Translations under genes and position numbers: made by a program
Shown: positions 10,449 to 23,123 of the stretch, piece by piece
How positions within the stretch are numbered: the first letter of the stretch is position 1
Layout of the letters: each line of letters begins with the position of its first letter
Origin: Prostheceraeus crozeri
Taxonomy: Eukaryota; Platyhelminthes; Polycladida; Euryleptidae
NCBI GenBank assembly: GCA_907163375.1
Contig: CAJQUW010015371.1
Coordinates: 62,001-126,000, forward strand
Direction: 5' to 3'
DNA: 64,000 nucleotides
The notes under the pieces: model-generated
Told to the model about the DNA's origin: nothing
Seen by the model: only the letters and a program-made list of their open reading frames with translations
The model's database searches: none

Positions 10449-13400
10449 ATGGGTAACAATAACGAAGTCAGACCAAGCTGCTAACATCGCTACAGTTAAC
10501 GCTATCATCTCTAATGCAAAATGTACTTGTCTGATATGCATAAAGTTTTGTGTGAGGGTAGAAAATATGCTTTAGTGCGTCTACCTGAAGTTTGGTGACG
10601 ATTGATTCATTTTTGCAGATTTTAGACAAATTTGAAAACCTGGGGGAGATGACCCATAAATCCCAGGGCAAATGCATTGCTTAACGCGTCTTAGTTTTGG
10701 CTTGAATTGTGTCCCTCGAATCATGACGCACGTTCTTTGACGCATTCTGAGCATGTACCCTGAAATATCACGAGCTACCGACAGCTACATAGACATCATC
10801 GTGGACAATGACATAATTTCGGCAGAGAGGGGTAACGGCGCACATTGAACGATTCGATTTGCGAGCAGAACAGGTGATCCGCCAATGATTCATTCAAACA
10901 AAAATAACATGCCAATTAAAAAATATATAACTCCGACAATGAGTTTTGCATTTTTACATATAAATGTTACATCGCAATCTTCTACGCATTTACCATGGCA
11001 CTTGCCAATAACTTCTTCTATTGTAATTTAGATATTTATACTCATTGAACAGCAAAACAAAAAATGGGTGATTATAATTAATAGAATATTTCTATAAGCC
11101 AGTGAATTTCCAAAGCGCATCTTGTGGTCGTTGTCAATCGCTGGAGTAACAAAATTAAAAAAAGAGCAATCAATGGTAATGCATCCAGTAATGAAATCAA
11201 TGTACAGCATAACAGATGAAAACTACTAGACGTAAGAAAACATGTCAGTGTCGTAAGTGGATTGATTGAGCCTTGATACATGAAATTGTTCATCCAACCT
11301 TGTCTTTAATCTAGAAGATCCAGTGATATATTACCGTCCATGCAATGCTGTATTTGTCACTGTTTTGTCAATGTAGGTCAATGCGATTATTAGCTCATCA
11401 AGCTGCACAGTATTGTTTCATAAATATAGTATCACTAATTGTGAAACTTCATCCACTTTCATCTTCAGCAGCCAATCGATCGCTGCATTAACATTGTTAC
11501 ATAGAATATTCTGATTTTACAAACACTGAAGTAACCATATTTCTGTATATGCGGAATAAATTTTCTTACATAGTTGCATGGTAGTAGGTAGATCAATTGG
11601 TTACACTCATGCGTTCTTTGCTTCCTTTTATGGCAACAGGTGTTGTGAGTGAAAATGATTTAAAACCGATGTATTTTTAAAATGGTTTAAAACGAAAAAA
11701 ATATGATGGTATCGACAGCATGCTATTAGCAAGTTTACTATGTCGTATGCTTGTATCATACTATTTGTCGGTATCGACTACCATGCATGCATATTTCAAG
11801 GTAGTATAAGCACTTGTATTGGCCTCTGTAGCAAGCCATGGATAGATAAAAGGATTATTCACTTACTTGTCTTAATTGATTATACCAAGGTGCCTATCAA
11901 CCAGTCTATATCACACTCACCGATTATTGGGATATAAATAAGGGTTGAAATAAGCAAATCTGGGTAAAAGCACGGTATAAAAATCTCAGTTTAACCGCTA
12001 ACTTTAAACTAATATTCCTTGAAAAAAATTCTGGTTATCAACCAAACATTGCATTTATTTCTATCGATATGATCTATATTTTCATTAAATGTACATGCGT
12101 ATACTTACTTAATTGCTGTTTACCATAGCCTACATATTTGCTGTTGCACGCGTCTCCCCTTCTCTGATAGCCTACTTACCAACGGTGTTGTTTTCGTCCC
12201 AGATTTTTAATTTTCATTCGTTTAGCTTTCGTTTTCGGTTTATTTTATCACTGCTTTGCGTTTTCGTATACAATATTTCATTAGTTTTTTTATATTGAAA
12301 AGGCTTAATGCATCATTGAAAAATTACCTTCATTTGTAGATAGCACTTTACAAATATTACATAAATTATTCTTCTCAGTTGCTTGCATGACATTTTCTAA
12401 TATCTGTAGCCTGAGTAAAAGATGACTATGCATTCATGAATTATAAAGCAAGCATGATTATTACACAGGTATTCGAAATGTGTCACAAATGCAGTGTCAC
12501 TCGATCAAAAGAAATTACGTAGGCCTATCATATAAAATGAGTTGAAGTGTTATTGCCAAATTTATTGAAACCGTCAAGCCTTTTGCCAACAATTGACAAT
12601 ACGAGCTGTCACAACAGGGTTTTGTTGCACCAGAGCAGGGCCTCCCTTTCATCGTGCTGTCCTCAGGGTTTCGGAGTCAAAGTCGCCCTCAGCCGTGGAA
12701 ACAGGTCAGAGCCGGAGCCTACAGAAAATACCACGGCTCCAGCTTGAAGTTTTATATGTATTTTAATTCAGTCACTTGCGAGAAAAGTGATATTGACAGT
12801 GTAGCTGAAACAAATGCGTGTGTCATCGGTGTAAGTAATCGTTGTATACCTTCCAAAACCTGCTGGTCTTCATCTCCTCTCAATGCATGACCTACTGCGA
12901 ATCTTTTATCTGGATTTTAAAAGAGATTTCGGACTTCGTCAAGATTGTGTTTCAGCCGAAAGCGTTAGCCGAAAAGCCCTTGGCGAACAACATGCACATT
13001 CATTCTCGCCTCAGATTTAGTGCACTTACTATTAAAGCACATTATTGGCTGCTGCCATAATTCTTCCCCCAAAAATGCGTGGTTATTTTATTTGTGCATT
13101 GTTTTCAATATAATAATTAGATCAAGTATTAAAACACTTCTGAAGAAGTGCTTTAGTGTGAGAGCTTCTGACATTTTCTTCCTAAACTCGAGTACGAGCT
13201 TATTATTATTTTTAATTTTTAATTCGTAGATTGTCACCCAATCTCAGCAAAACCACAATTCTTAAGTTGTGACTCCAGTCGTCTTGCAAGTTATGGAGGG
13301 TCAAAGATCATTTGTTTACGTAGGTCCATGTACTTCCGAGCTTGATACACCCAATAACGTAATGATCCAACATTCACTTAAAACTCAAAATGAGATTTGT

Positions 13401-16363
13401 CATTTTTATGATTATGATTCCATTTTTAGAGCACAATTCTCCACCAGCATGCAGAAATACGACATTCTTCGTAACCGGTGACTTGGCCGCATTGCTGTTA
13501 AACATAATGAAAACGTCATGACAACCGATGTTACTGTTGCAGATAAACTCATTTTCAATAAAGTAATTAGATTAAGTATTAAAACACTGCTTTTGTCATA
13601 AAACGAATTTTGGTTCAATTTGGAAGTATTCAATTATTTCACTTGATTGATGTATACTAGAGACTTGATAGCTAGATGGTTGAGTCATCTCGTCCAACAG
13701 GCATCACAATCGAGTTTCTACAGGGAGCGAAGCTGAAAATTGAACTTTCGGAGAATGCGGTACACCCTGCCCATGGCTGCTACGAATCTGCGTGTCTGCC
13801 GAGTTCTGTCGGCTTCTGTTTCATATCAGACAGGACAAAAAAAGTAAACATGTAAATCCAACAGGGTGCAGATTGAAGTTTTGAAAACCTTTTCTCTGTG
13901 GCCGACGTTTCTAAGTAAAAGACCTTTTTTTAATGATGTCTCTCTAGAAGAATGAAATATTTTTTCTTGCCTCTGATTAAGCGCTAAGAGCGGCAGTGGC
14001 AGGAACTAAATTAGAGACTTCAATCAGTCCGCTATGAATATGAATAGAGAAAACTTTCATGGCTCCCTCTGCGACTCATACCTCATAAAACAGTCTTAAG
14101 TAGGAAGGACCAGCTAAGTCATTGGTCATGATTTTTAGCGTGGAATATCTTCAGGTCATTTTCTATCCTGCAAATGCTGTTTGAAAGATAGAAATAGATA
14201 GATATTTGCAAATGTTGTGTTTGACGAAAAAAATGACGATTTTATAAATCTATATGTTATCTTCCTAAACGGTGGCATGTACATGAACTGTATGACCTAA
14301 AGATGGTTGTACCCCTGCTCTAGTACTTCTCACTTAATGACAGAGAACACAGACAAATTTCATTTTCTCAAAAGCCATTTTATCTGCATCCCATTGGATT
14401 TACCTATGCTTTCTTTGATCTTGTCTAACAAGAAGAGGTACCGGATAGACCTCGACGGCACTGCAGTTTCGCAGAAGTCATAGGGCTTGCATCATTCAAT
14501 GAAAGTCATTTTCCGTGTCGTGTTGTGATGATGATGATATGCATTTATTTGGATTAAACAGCTAGAGCTGATTGTAATACATAATGGAAAGTTAAAAAAT
14601 AGTTCATCAAAGCAAAAAAACAGAGCTCTACAAAATAGATAGTAAAAGGGAACTACTGCATCTGTCTGTAACACAAATGTTTGATACGAGTGCTTCCATC
14701 AGGCGGATGAATTGCATTGAAAGCCTTAGCTCCACATGATCGTCGTCGAATTCGTCAATTTGTGAAGTGGGAGCAGCACATGAGACATAAGATAGCACAC
14801 CTCCACCTGTTCTGTCAATCCTATGTTTCTTTTTCTTCTTGATGCTGAAGCCTTTCTGACTTGACTTGATTCTTCTGTTAAATAAGTAACTGTTCAATAT
14901 ATCAATCATGCCTAGATTTTGAAAGCATCAATGAGTCGTACAGCCGAGGCTGCAAGGATCATTGTTGCCGGCTCTAGGCAGGCATCAATGAAATAATACC
15001 GCATAGCATTCACTACAATAAACATCAACATTTTAGTGCATCTTTAACCCCGTACATCCAAGATATCTGTTTTCCGTAGTTGCTCTGATGTGCATGCAAT
15101 GCTTGATACTAATTCCATCATAGAAAGTCGGAAATGGAACATGCTTGCGAGCTTCTACTACACAAGTTGTAGAGGCGCAGAGCTATCCGACCTTCCACTA
15201 CGAAGGCAGTTGATCGAATGAGGGCTGATTGTGGGCCCGCTACAGACCGTTTCATAGCATGACAAATTTGATGCATAGACATCCTGGTCAGTGCAGTATG
15301 AAATAAAAGTCGTCCACTTCCATTGAGATTTTCTATATCAAGTGGATCGTTTTTAATGTCATAGAGTATAATTGCACAAAAAAGTTTCAAATGTAAATTT
15401 CGTGTTGAAGTCCTGGTTTAATTTTAATGAACGATTTATCATATGAAACCTTATGTTCTATAGATTATTTCGACATACTCGTATATTTCACTTGGGTCGG
15501 AGCCGGAGCCGCAGCTGGACGACGGCTCCAAAACCCTGCTGTCCCGCAAGTATGCTTCTTCTGTCTTGGTAATGATACTGGCTTGATCTTCTTTCCCATG
15601 AATGAATGAATATTATTTACATTTCATGATTTTATTCTCGAAGGTAGAATTGACCCTCTTCGGTCTCCCAGTCATAACCCGCATACCCTTTTCACACAAA
15701 GCAATGTAGAAGAATTCATGAAAGAAGTGATAAACAGCCAAGCCCGTATTGACAACCTGCGTGTCATCATCACATCAAGGTCAACGCTTTTCTCACGTTT
15801 TTTTTCAGGACTGGGAAAACTTCGTCACTAATGTAAATGAGGCTATAGGATTACTGCCGGACACTACAAGTATGATTACTAGGATATCCTAGTATATTCT
15901 AGGAAACTATGCACAGTACAAGTGATGCGGAAGGCTCACAGAATTGAATGCTGTCAGAAACAGTTCCGTTTTAAGCATGTAGGTCTACTGCAACTTGTAG
16001 ATTGTCGCATTCCGAGAGCTGAGTTGAGATGATGCCCATAGGTACTATCTCGCTCACCGGCATTTAAAACGAAAACGAAGATGCTAAAAAATTTCGTTAT
16101 CGTTTTTTGATCGCTTTTGTTTTCGTAAAAGAAAGCTAAAACTGTCAAGAGCGAAAAGGTTTTCGTTTTCGTCACCAAAACCAACACTACTTACCAGTCA
16201 AAACTTAAGCACTACTTGATGCATTCCAAAACCGCGATCACTGCATTATTTGTGATAAACATTGATACTGCTCCCAGCTTCCAAATTTGTTTAATTTGCG
16301 CAAAAGTAGAATTTTAGACTTTCTTTGAAAACGTAGTTGACCAAGTGGCGAGAGAGGTTAGCC
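10449..16363. other. Long stretch with no recognisable gene
   Basis: About 5.9 kb of AT-rich DNA with scattered short open frames and no domain I recognise. A low-complexity patch of cgttttcg-type words occurs near 12,210-12,280 and again near 16,060-16,180. Similar words (taattagatcaagtattaaaacact and a variant) stand near 13,110 and 13,560, hinting at an old duplication. Confidence 0.4.
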
Positions 16364-16748
16364 ATTTTCCAGAGTTCAAGACAGAACAAAAGTATCGGGA
16401 CTCTCTCGTTAAAACGTTTATTGGTCTATCACCTTAAGTTAAGATTAAAAGAAAGACAAGGCCTTCGGCGTCCAGCGCCTTCTATCGGTCGATGTAAGTG
16501 CTAAACGGCAGCCTTCGTAAAGGTTTATAAAGAGGTAAGTGATATTAAGAAGTGTGTTGCGCGTCGAATGCGAGGTGATTGAAATGTGAAGACAGGCTGT
16601 ATTGGGGTAGTTCATGTTTTCTATTGATTTTGGGTTGAAGCTGTGTAATTGCTTTTGATTCAGTAAATGTTGTGTCTCGAGTGTTACATCAAGAACGTTT
16701 TACCGAGAGAGTCCTGATACTTTTGTTCTGTCTTGAACTCTGGAAAAT
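16364..16748. repeat. Inverted repeat, 53-bp arms around 279 bases
   Basis: Arm 16364-16416 and arm 16696-16748 are inverted copies with about two mismatches, sharing a core of the form ACAGAACAAAAGTATCGGGA. The centre has no coding capacity. The layout suggests a non-autonomous DNA transposon. No clear target duplication was found. Confidence 0.7.
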
Positions 16749-17129
16749 TTCTTTGAAAATGTGAATGTTTTAAAAGCCATCCTTTGTATGACCTTGTGCC
16801 CAATGACATGCTGCGCAATGGACGTTTCAATATAGATGCCTACTATTTCTTCTAGAAGTAGAATGCACGCATTCTTCCCATGTTCATGTATCATGGCTAA
16901 TGACTTCAATGATCCTTTACATATCTGCTGGTATTTGACTTTTGCAAATCTGTCTTTGTGTTAGATTGACTTTTGCTTTAGTCTTTGTATTGTCATCATC
17001 TTTCATAATTAATAAATGGAAAGGCATCAAAATAATGAAGTTGTATAATGGGTCAGTGTTTTGCGAGACTTTTTATTTTATAGGTACTTTTATAAATCAA
17101 CCTTTCTTGCAGATGGAAAGGCTACGATA

Positions 17130-17700
17130 ATACAGTGGTGTAATTGAAAGACAGTAGGTACTTTCCGAGAACACGTTTGGTTGAGTTTCAGACAAATAAA
17201 ATTTTAACAGCCTCTATAGTACTTCACTGGGATTAAGATCCGACGAGTTATCCGGCCATTTGTATAACATTTTGATTGGAGAGCCACAAGCTAATGGATT
17301 TCGCTTTGTTACAGGGTGCTGAATCATAAAGGAAATTACCATTACCACGACTGCTCGAATGAGATAGCAGATTCCACTTTAATTATGTAAAGGTAAGTAG
17401 CACCATTCATTATTTTGATTTGAGGCACGATATGTAGGCTACCTCAGCCAATCAGAAAATCTACCCAAAACTATCAATTTTCTGGGGATTTTTCATTATT
17501 TTGAATATGTATCTGAGATGCAACCTTGTATTCTGCGGGCGATCCCATTGTCCAGGAAGCATTATTCTTAAGATGATTCATCAGAAATAAGGACTTTATC
17601 CCATTCGTTTTCTACCCAGTTCGCATATTGTGCAGCAAAGCGAGCTGTTGACGCTCATCTTCAAGGTTAATAGAAGCTTCTTTGATGATGAGTTTGCGGA
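17130..17700 (-). pseudogene. Tc1/mariner-like transposase remnant
   Basis: Read on the minus strand, a short stretch at about 17,230-17,270 resembles the conserved Tc1 motif WPDxSxDLNPxE. Upstream in the same orientation, near 17,590, are words resembling the DExS region around the second catalytic Asp. The frame is interrupted by many stops and shifts, so the copy is dead and old. No terminal repeats were recognised. Identification rests on these two motifs and is only moderate. Confidence 0.5.
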
Positions 17701-19493
17701 GAATTCAGAATTATAGACTTGTGGCTCTGTAGAATTCGATTACCGGGTACTTATACTTAGATATTATAATGCTGATAGATGTACATGAATGACTGAGAAA
17801 GATGCTACAGCATTTGTTAAACCCTAGAAATAAAGATGCTAAATAAAGCACTTTTGTTGTCAAAGTGCTCGGTGGTCATACTCGTATTTCCGTCGAGACA
17901 GTGCTCGTTGATCAGTAACTTTACTAGATCTCGAGATTCCTAGATGCAATGATGGAGAACATTAGTACAGAGAACTTGAAAAGAGAAAGAGAGAATGAGA
18001 ACGGTGTGGAGAAAGAAGAAAGTCTTTCATCAATTTCCCTTATTAAGTACACTCGAGAAGGGATATAGCACTCTTACAAATGTTGGTTTTCCAGATAACC
18101 AGTTACCGAAAAAACTAAATCGCTTTTCTAAAGAACTAAATGAATAGAGTGGAAACTAGTTTCTTCTGCACTTGTTGTACACAAAGAATACAGAAAAGAT
18201 AACTTATAATTTTCTCTCTTTCCCGCTCTAGTTTATGTAACATAGCAATGGTAATTATATCGTCTTAATAATAATAGCCTTTATTGTCTCACATAACATT
18301 CGGTGAGAGCATTACTACAGTTGACGATGACAATACAGAATTAAGAGGGAAGTGACAATAGCAAAAAGGAACTAAAATAACAGCTTTATTTACAGAACCG
18401 AATAAAAGATTGGCTAAAGCGTCGTCGCGTCCTTGATAAGGGCGCAACAATGTTGTTGATGAATGACGGGTATTTGCAGAAGCCGATCTAGGAACAAATA
18501 GTTTGCGAAGTCATTTTATTTGTCATTATCATGATTAAAGATCAAGATTTTTAATGACTTAATCGTCCATTATAATTAAAGATGAAGATGAATTGTTCTC
18601 AATAGTCTCACGAATATCAAACCGAAAATATTATAAGTCATTATTTGCACGAAAAAGTCCGTTGCTGATATAAAAAGATATAGAAGATATGGTGAAGATG
18701 ATCAAATTCAATACTTCAATACCAAAAAAGCAGAACAATGGTAACATAGTTTGAAAGAGTACATTCCATGCTGTGAATCTGTCTTTTCAGGACTATTACG
18801 TATGTGTTTGAAGCCATTATTTCCTAGTTAAAACATACGAATATCGGTCTTCAAATACACAATGAGGAATGCAGAAGTAATTGTGTGAATCATCCAAACT
18901 TCCTTATTGAACATAATCCTGATTAACTATGAAGAAATTTAATAAAACCCATTTATTTAAGCATAAAGCATTCTCACGTTTCAAAAACGAAACGATTTCT
19001 CCATTAAATGCGAACAGGATTCTTTCTTTCACAGAACTCTTATACAAAAATATTGGCTTTCTAGAAAGCCAGTGTTTTCCAAGAAAACGTTACTATTTTA
19101 TGAAAATCAAATTATGTCCAGAAAAGCGATTTTTCACTGTAAACCAAACTGTGCCCCACGCATGTTCGTCACATCGGTCACATTTGGACACATAACATAA
19201 GCATCACATTTAGAACGATTGAAATCCGGCTGCTGTTTGCCGAAACAAATCTGGGTACTATCTGCTCTCAGCCTACTTTCATCATGTTGAAATATTTTGT
19301 GAATCTGAATTTAGGCCGAACTTTATTCGAAGATCTTTACAAAAATGCTGCATATAACTGAGTTATATATATTAATTAGTTTACATATGAATAAAGCCAC
19401 CAAAATTCATTTTTAGACAATCAAAGACTAATTTCTTGCGCAGTGCATTTCGTCCTCTCTTATTCCAGTGAGATTGGACTAGATATAAAATAC
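17701..19493. other. No gene recognised
   Basis: AT-rich DNA. Near 18,270-18,300 the words agcctttattgtctcacat resemble the antisense 3' tail of a LINE, but no coding part is attached, so I do not call one. Confidence 0.4.
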
Positions 19494-19751
19494 AAAATTA
19501 AGTCATTTCGAAGACAAATACATTTCTCAAATCTTCAGATCATGATGTTTTATATAATAGGCGATTTATTTTTTGACAAAACAAAACTGTCTTAATTTGA
19601 ATGACTTTTAGAAAAAGTAAAATTTTAAGTCACAAAATGTCCACAAAACGTCTTCCACCAGCTTGTAGCATCAAACCCATAAAATAACATTAACAAGTTT
19701 TGTTCTTCCTTTTGTCAATAGCGTTTCAACGGTTTTATTCAAGCATTATTT

Positions 19752-20036
19752 TTGTTTGAGGTGGGCATGATTTCAGGTCCTGCGATCGGAGAGTCTTGCA
19801 ATTGTTCTGCGGTCTCAAAGTTAATTTCGAAATTCGAAGAAACTGAAAGTGTTTTGAATCAACGTCATGGGAGGTCGTCTTTAGATGAAGAACGTCAAGA
19901 GACTGTCGAAGGTGCAGTTCGTGGTGCTGAGGGTAAGATGTCTGTCAGAAGACTGCCAAATGAGACCGGTACTCCAGCTGCATTCGTTCATCGAATTTTG
20001 AAGCACATGAGCATGCGACCCTACAGACTTCAGTAG
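19752..20036 (+). pseudogene. Mariner-type transposase, N-terminal helix-turn-helix part
   Basis: This 94-residue block has the layout of the paired HTH region of mariner-like transposases: a Val-Ser-Lys-Leu recognition-helix-like stretch, the linker NQRHGRSSLDEERQE, then a second helix pair (SVRRLPNETGTPAAFVHRIL). It ends near PYRLQ, where related proteins continue into LxxLxPxDYxxR. Translation past the stop resembles that continuation, so the gene is broken here. It lies inside the terminal repeats of the element at 19494-20852. Confidence 0.7.
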
Positions 20037-20382
20037 CTTCATGACCTACAACCAGCTACATACAGACGGTTAAGGTTTCTATTGGCCATTCCTGGATGAT
20101 GTTGATTACAAAATATATGCCATTGGCTTTCGCAGGAATGAATAGATAAAATATAATTTTAAAATAAAAGATTTTTTTGCTCAACTTTTCCTGATTCTGT
20201 AACGAGAGTGACAAGATGGGGCTTCATCCCGCAAAGTTATGCGTGTGGATCGGATTCAATGCTTTATTCATCATCGAACCTTTTTCTTTTGCAAAACTGT
20301 AAATTCATCAAATTATCTCGAACTGTTGCAGAACCACGTTCGTCTTTAGTTAGGTGGAAGAAGAAGGATACGATCAACACTT

Positions 20383-20682
20383 ATGCAAGATGGGGCTCCG
20401 GCTCAATATGCTACTGAAGTCCGCCGATACTTGGAGGCGATATTTGGTGCTGACCACTTCATCTCTAGAGGATGTAAACGGAATTGGCCATCACGGCCGC
20501 CACTCACACCAGTTAATAACTGGTTTTGGGGAAACCTGAAGGCTAGACTTTTTCACAATCAAAGCCAGAGAAGCTTAGAACATCTGCGACATCGCATTCA
20601 AGAAGAATGCTCACGGATAACCGTTGAAGAATTAAGAAGTGACATTGCTTCTTTTCCGCGACGTGTGGATTTGATGTTATAA
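20383..20682 (+). pseudogene. Mariner-type transposase, C-terminal catalytic part
   Basis: The block opens MQDGAPAQYATEVRRYLE, matching the QDGAPxH region that holds the second catalytic Asp in mariner-like DDE transposases. It continues with NWPSRPPLTPVNNWFWGNLK, the counterpart of WPPRSPDLTPCDFFLWGxLK. Here the Asp after the SP motif is replaced (PLTPVNN), so a catalytic residue is lost. The end (ELRSDIASFPRRVDLML) matches the usual C-terminus. The middle of the gene, with the first Asp, is not readable. Confidence 0.75.
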
Positions 20683-20852
20683 AACTGTGGAAGGCATTTT
20701 GAGGAAATTTTGTGATTTAAAACTTACTTTTCTAAAAGTCATTCAAATTAAGCCATTTTTGTTTTGTCAAAAAAATAAATCGCCTGTCATATATAGCTTC
20801 ATGTTCTGGAGATTCGAAAAAATGTATTTGTCTTCGAAATGACTTAATTTTA

Positions 20853-21161
20853 AGTGCTTGATTTTTGCAAAAAACTTTACCTTCGTTTTGAGACAACCTG
20901 TATTATGCATTCTGATACCAAAGAAAGATCAGTAATCAGAAAAAATTCATCAAATGACTATTCAAATAATTCAAAGGTGAAAAATATCTTTTCTATCGCT
21001 GTGAACCAGCACCTCCTAAATTACACTCTAAAGCAAGACATTATTCGCAACTAATAAAAGAATCCTAAATCAAGGCGTTTTAGGAGGCTAGCGCACTATG
21101 GTTATTATTTTCTCTAGTATGTCAACATTCTTTTTCAACATAGCCTCCCAAAATTCTAGTG
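20853..21161. other. Spacer between mariner remnant and Polinton
   Basis: About 300 bases with no recognisable gene. It ends at the Polinton target duplication. Confidence 0.5.
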
Positions 21162-21167
21162 TGTGGC
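21162..21167. repeat. Target site duplication TGTGGC, left (partner at 40845-40850)
   Basis: Six bases directly outside each element end are identical, as expected for Polinton integrase. This fixes both ends of the element. Confidence 0.9.
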
Positions 21168-21951
21168 AGTAGTAAGAAAACGGCGAACACTCGACCGGCG
21201 CGCCCCCTCCCCTCTGGAACGGCAGAGTGTCGTGGTCGGCCGCCGTGGTGCTTCGGGTCTGACGTCCCCCCCCTCTGGAACGGCAGAGTGTCGTGGTGGT
21301 CTTGGGCGACCGCCAGGATTTGTCTTGAGGCTATAGTGTGTGATGTTTTTCGTGCAATCTGCTGAATGTTGGGTTGTAAAATGGGCTGTTTCGAGTGGAA
21401 GGAGTGCTCGGATGTGAAAACGGAGGCCAGATTTGGATTCAGCGTGAAATTCTGCATCGGTATGGTGAATTTGAACGCAATCGGAGAGAAAAAATTTCAC
21501 TGACGTCCCCCCCCTCTGCACCGACCTTCCAACTTTGCTTCTAGTGGACGGATTTTGTCGTGCCATAGCTCGTTTGAAAGCTAAGAGTGAGACAAATTCA
21601 GTGAAACAAACGGCTTGTTCATATATGTCTTCGTTTAGATGTGAGACGCCATTTAAGATTTTGGGACATTGGCGAAAAACGACAGAGTTAGAATTTGGGA
21701 CGTTTTGGGCTGTAGCTTCAAAACGAAGCATCGGATTGGAAAACGGATTTCCGGTTGTGGAATCAGCGTGAAATTCTCTATCTGTATGGTGAGTTTCAAG
21801 TCAATCGGAGAGAAAAAATTTTCAACATTTTTCGAAAAAACGACAGAGTTAGAATTTGGGACGTTTTGGTGTGTAGCGCCAAAACGAACAATCGGATGAG
21901 AAAACGGAGGCCAGATTCGGATTCAGCGTGAAATTCTGCATCGGTATGGTT
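21168..21951 (+). repeat. Polinton left terminal inverted repeat
   Basis: About 784 bases matched by the complement of about 40060-40844. The outer 130 bases differ noticeably from the right end, while the inner part is nearly identical. It holds internal sub-repeats (the words GACAGAGTTAGAATTTGGGA and GAATTTCACGCTGA-complement recur) and C-runs preceded by GACGT. Open frames across it are a by-product of the repeats. Confidence 0.9.
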
Positions 21952-22949
21952 CGCGGGAATGCAACGATCGGGAATGTGCTGACTGTGGGCACATCTTCAC
22001 GAGGAAGCGTGATCTCGTCCGACACATCAAGCGAGGTGTTTGTAGACCTAAGTCAGCATCAATCTCCGAAGGTGGGGATGATTCTGTTAACGATGTCTCC
22101 TTTTCTTGCGATTTATGCATTCAGTCTTTTGAGTCACATTTTGAACTATCTTCACATAGACTTCGACATACACACAGTGACGATAGTTATACTAACAGCG
22201 CCTCCTCTATCCGACTCTCTGAAGTGTCGATAAATAATTTAGTGAGGAACTATCAGATGGAATCCTCAGAAACCATTACTGACTTTGAGGAATGGTTTCA
22301 TCAAAATTCATCTTTGATTGGTGCGCTCTTCAACAATTTAGCCAATTTCAGAATGAAGGCGCTCATCTATCTCAAAATAAAATATGCAAAAATCGACCAC
22401 CATACTGTTCAAATAGTAGAGAGGTTGGAGTTTCACATACCCTCCTCTCCTGCAATCGAAGTTGTAGACTGCGAGTCTTGGATAAATTTTCATATCCAAG
22501 GGTTAAAATTAAACATAGATAAATTTAACGAGCGTGATAGTGGACTCGTTTTTGATGGTATTGAGACTGCCATGATTAAAATCACTTTATTAGAGAACTA
22601 CTCTGGACGAGGCTCCTTTAAACTTCCGAAAAATTTAAGAAACAAAGCAGCAGTCATTTCTGTAGATTGCGAATCGCAATGTTTTAAGTATGCCGTCCTC
22701 TCCATTCTCCACTATAATGATGTACAGTATAGCCGATACCGTAAGAGTAAGTATCAACAGTGGGAGAATGAATTAAAGTTTGATGACTGCAATAGTGAAG
22801 ATATGAAAATTAAAGATATAGAAAAATTTGAAAAATTGAACAACATCAAAATAGTTCTCCATGTTTGGGAAAAGGGATTGAAGGGTGTCCGCTACAACTC
22901 GCGTTCGAGTTGTTATGATCACGTTGTCAACCTTTTATTAGTAAGATAG
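21951..22949 (+). CDS. Polinton polymerase N-terminal region: zinc fingers plus polymerase-associated domain
   Basis: An open stretch just inside the left repeat, upstream of and collinear with the polymerase. It shows two C2H2-type fingers: CADCGHIF...HIKRGVC (from 21975) and CDLCIQSF...HRLRH (from about 22107). A domain follows that in related elements precedes the polymerase: alternating strands around EFHIPSSPAIEVVD, then RGSFKLPKNLRNKAAVISVD and ESQCFKYAVLSILHY. The same domain recurs as a separate protein at 37568-37978. No good ATG lies at the start, so the true 5' end is unknown and could be spliced. It is probably involved in replication initiation together with the polymerase. Confidence 0.75.
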   Translation, partial: SRECNDRECADCGHIFTRKRDLVRHIKRGVCRPKSASISEGGDDSVNDVSFSCDLCIQSFESHFELSSHRLRHTHSDDSYTNSASSIRLSEVSINNLVRNYQMESSETITDFEEWFHQNSSLIGALFNNLANFRMKALIYLKIKYAKIDHHTVQIVERLEFHIPSSPAIEVVDCESWINFHIQGLKLNIDKFNERDSGLVFDGIETAMIKITLLENYSGRGSFKLPKNLRNKAAVISVDCESQCFKYAVLSILHYNDVQYSRYRKSKYQQWENELKFDDCNSEDMKIKDIEKFEKLNNIKIVLHVWEKGLKGVRYNSRSSCYDHVVNLLLVR

Positions 22950-23123
22950 GATGATAGTGAGGAATGGCACTACTGCGGTATTCCCAAAATCTCTCGCTTA
23001 TACCACCACTTAAGAAATTCTAGCTCATCAGAGATTTATTACTGTGACAGATGCATTCGCAACTTTAGGAGTAAAAATAGATTTGAAACTCATTACGAAT
23101 GGTGTAAGCGAGGTAAACTACAA

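Larger units (their letters stand above)
19494..20852 (+). mobile_element. Decayed mariner-type DNA transposon with about 160-bp terminal inverted repeats
   Basis: The ends 19494-19656 and 20689-20852 are inverted copies starting AAAATTAAGTCATTTCGAAG, with moderate divergence. Between them lie two pieces of a transposase of the IS630/Tc1/mariner superfamily (19752-20036 and 20383-20682). The stretch between the pieces no longer reads as protein. At about 1.36 kb the copy has nearly full length for the family. A TA target duplication could not be fixed with confidence at the edges. Confidence 0.8.

Noticed and set aside
18250-18440. Antisense LINE 3' tail
   Set aside because: Only tail-like words were seen, with no coding part or repeat to support it.
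21156-21731. 191-codon minus-strand frame at the left Polinton end
   Set aside because: It lies wholly within the terminal repeat, recurs in the right repeat as a by-product, and contains no domain.
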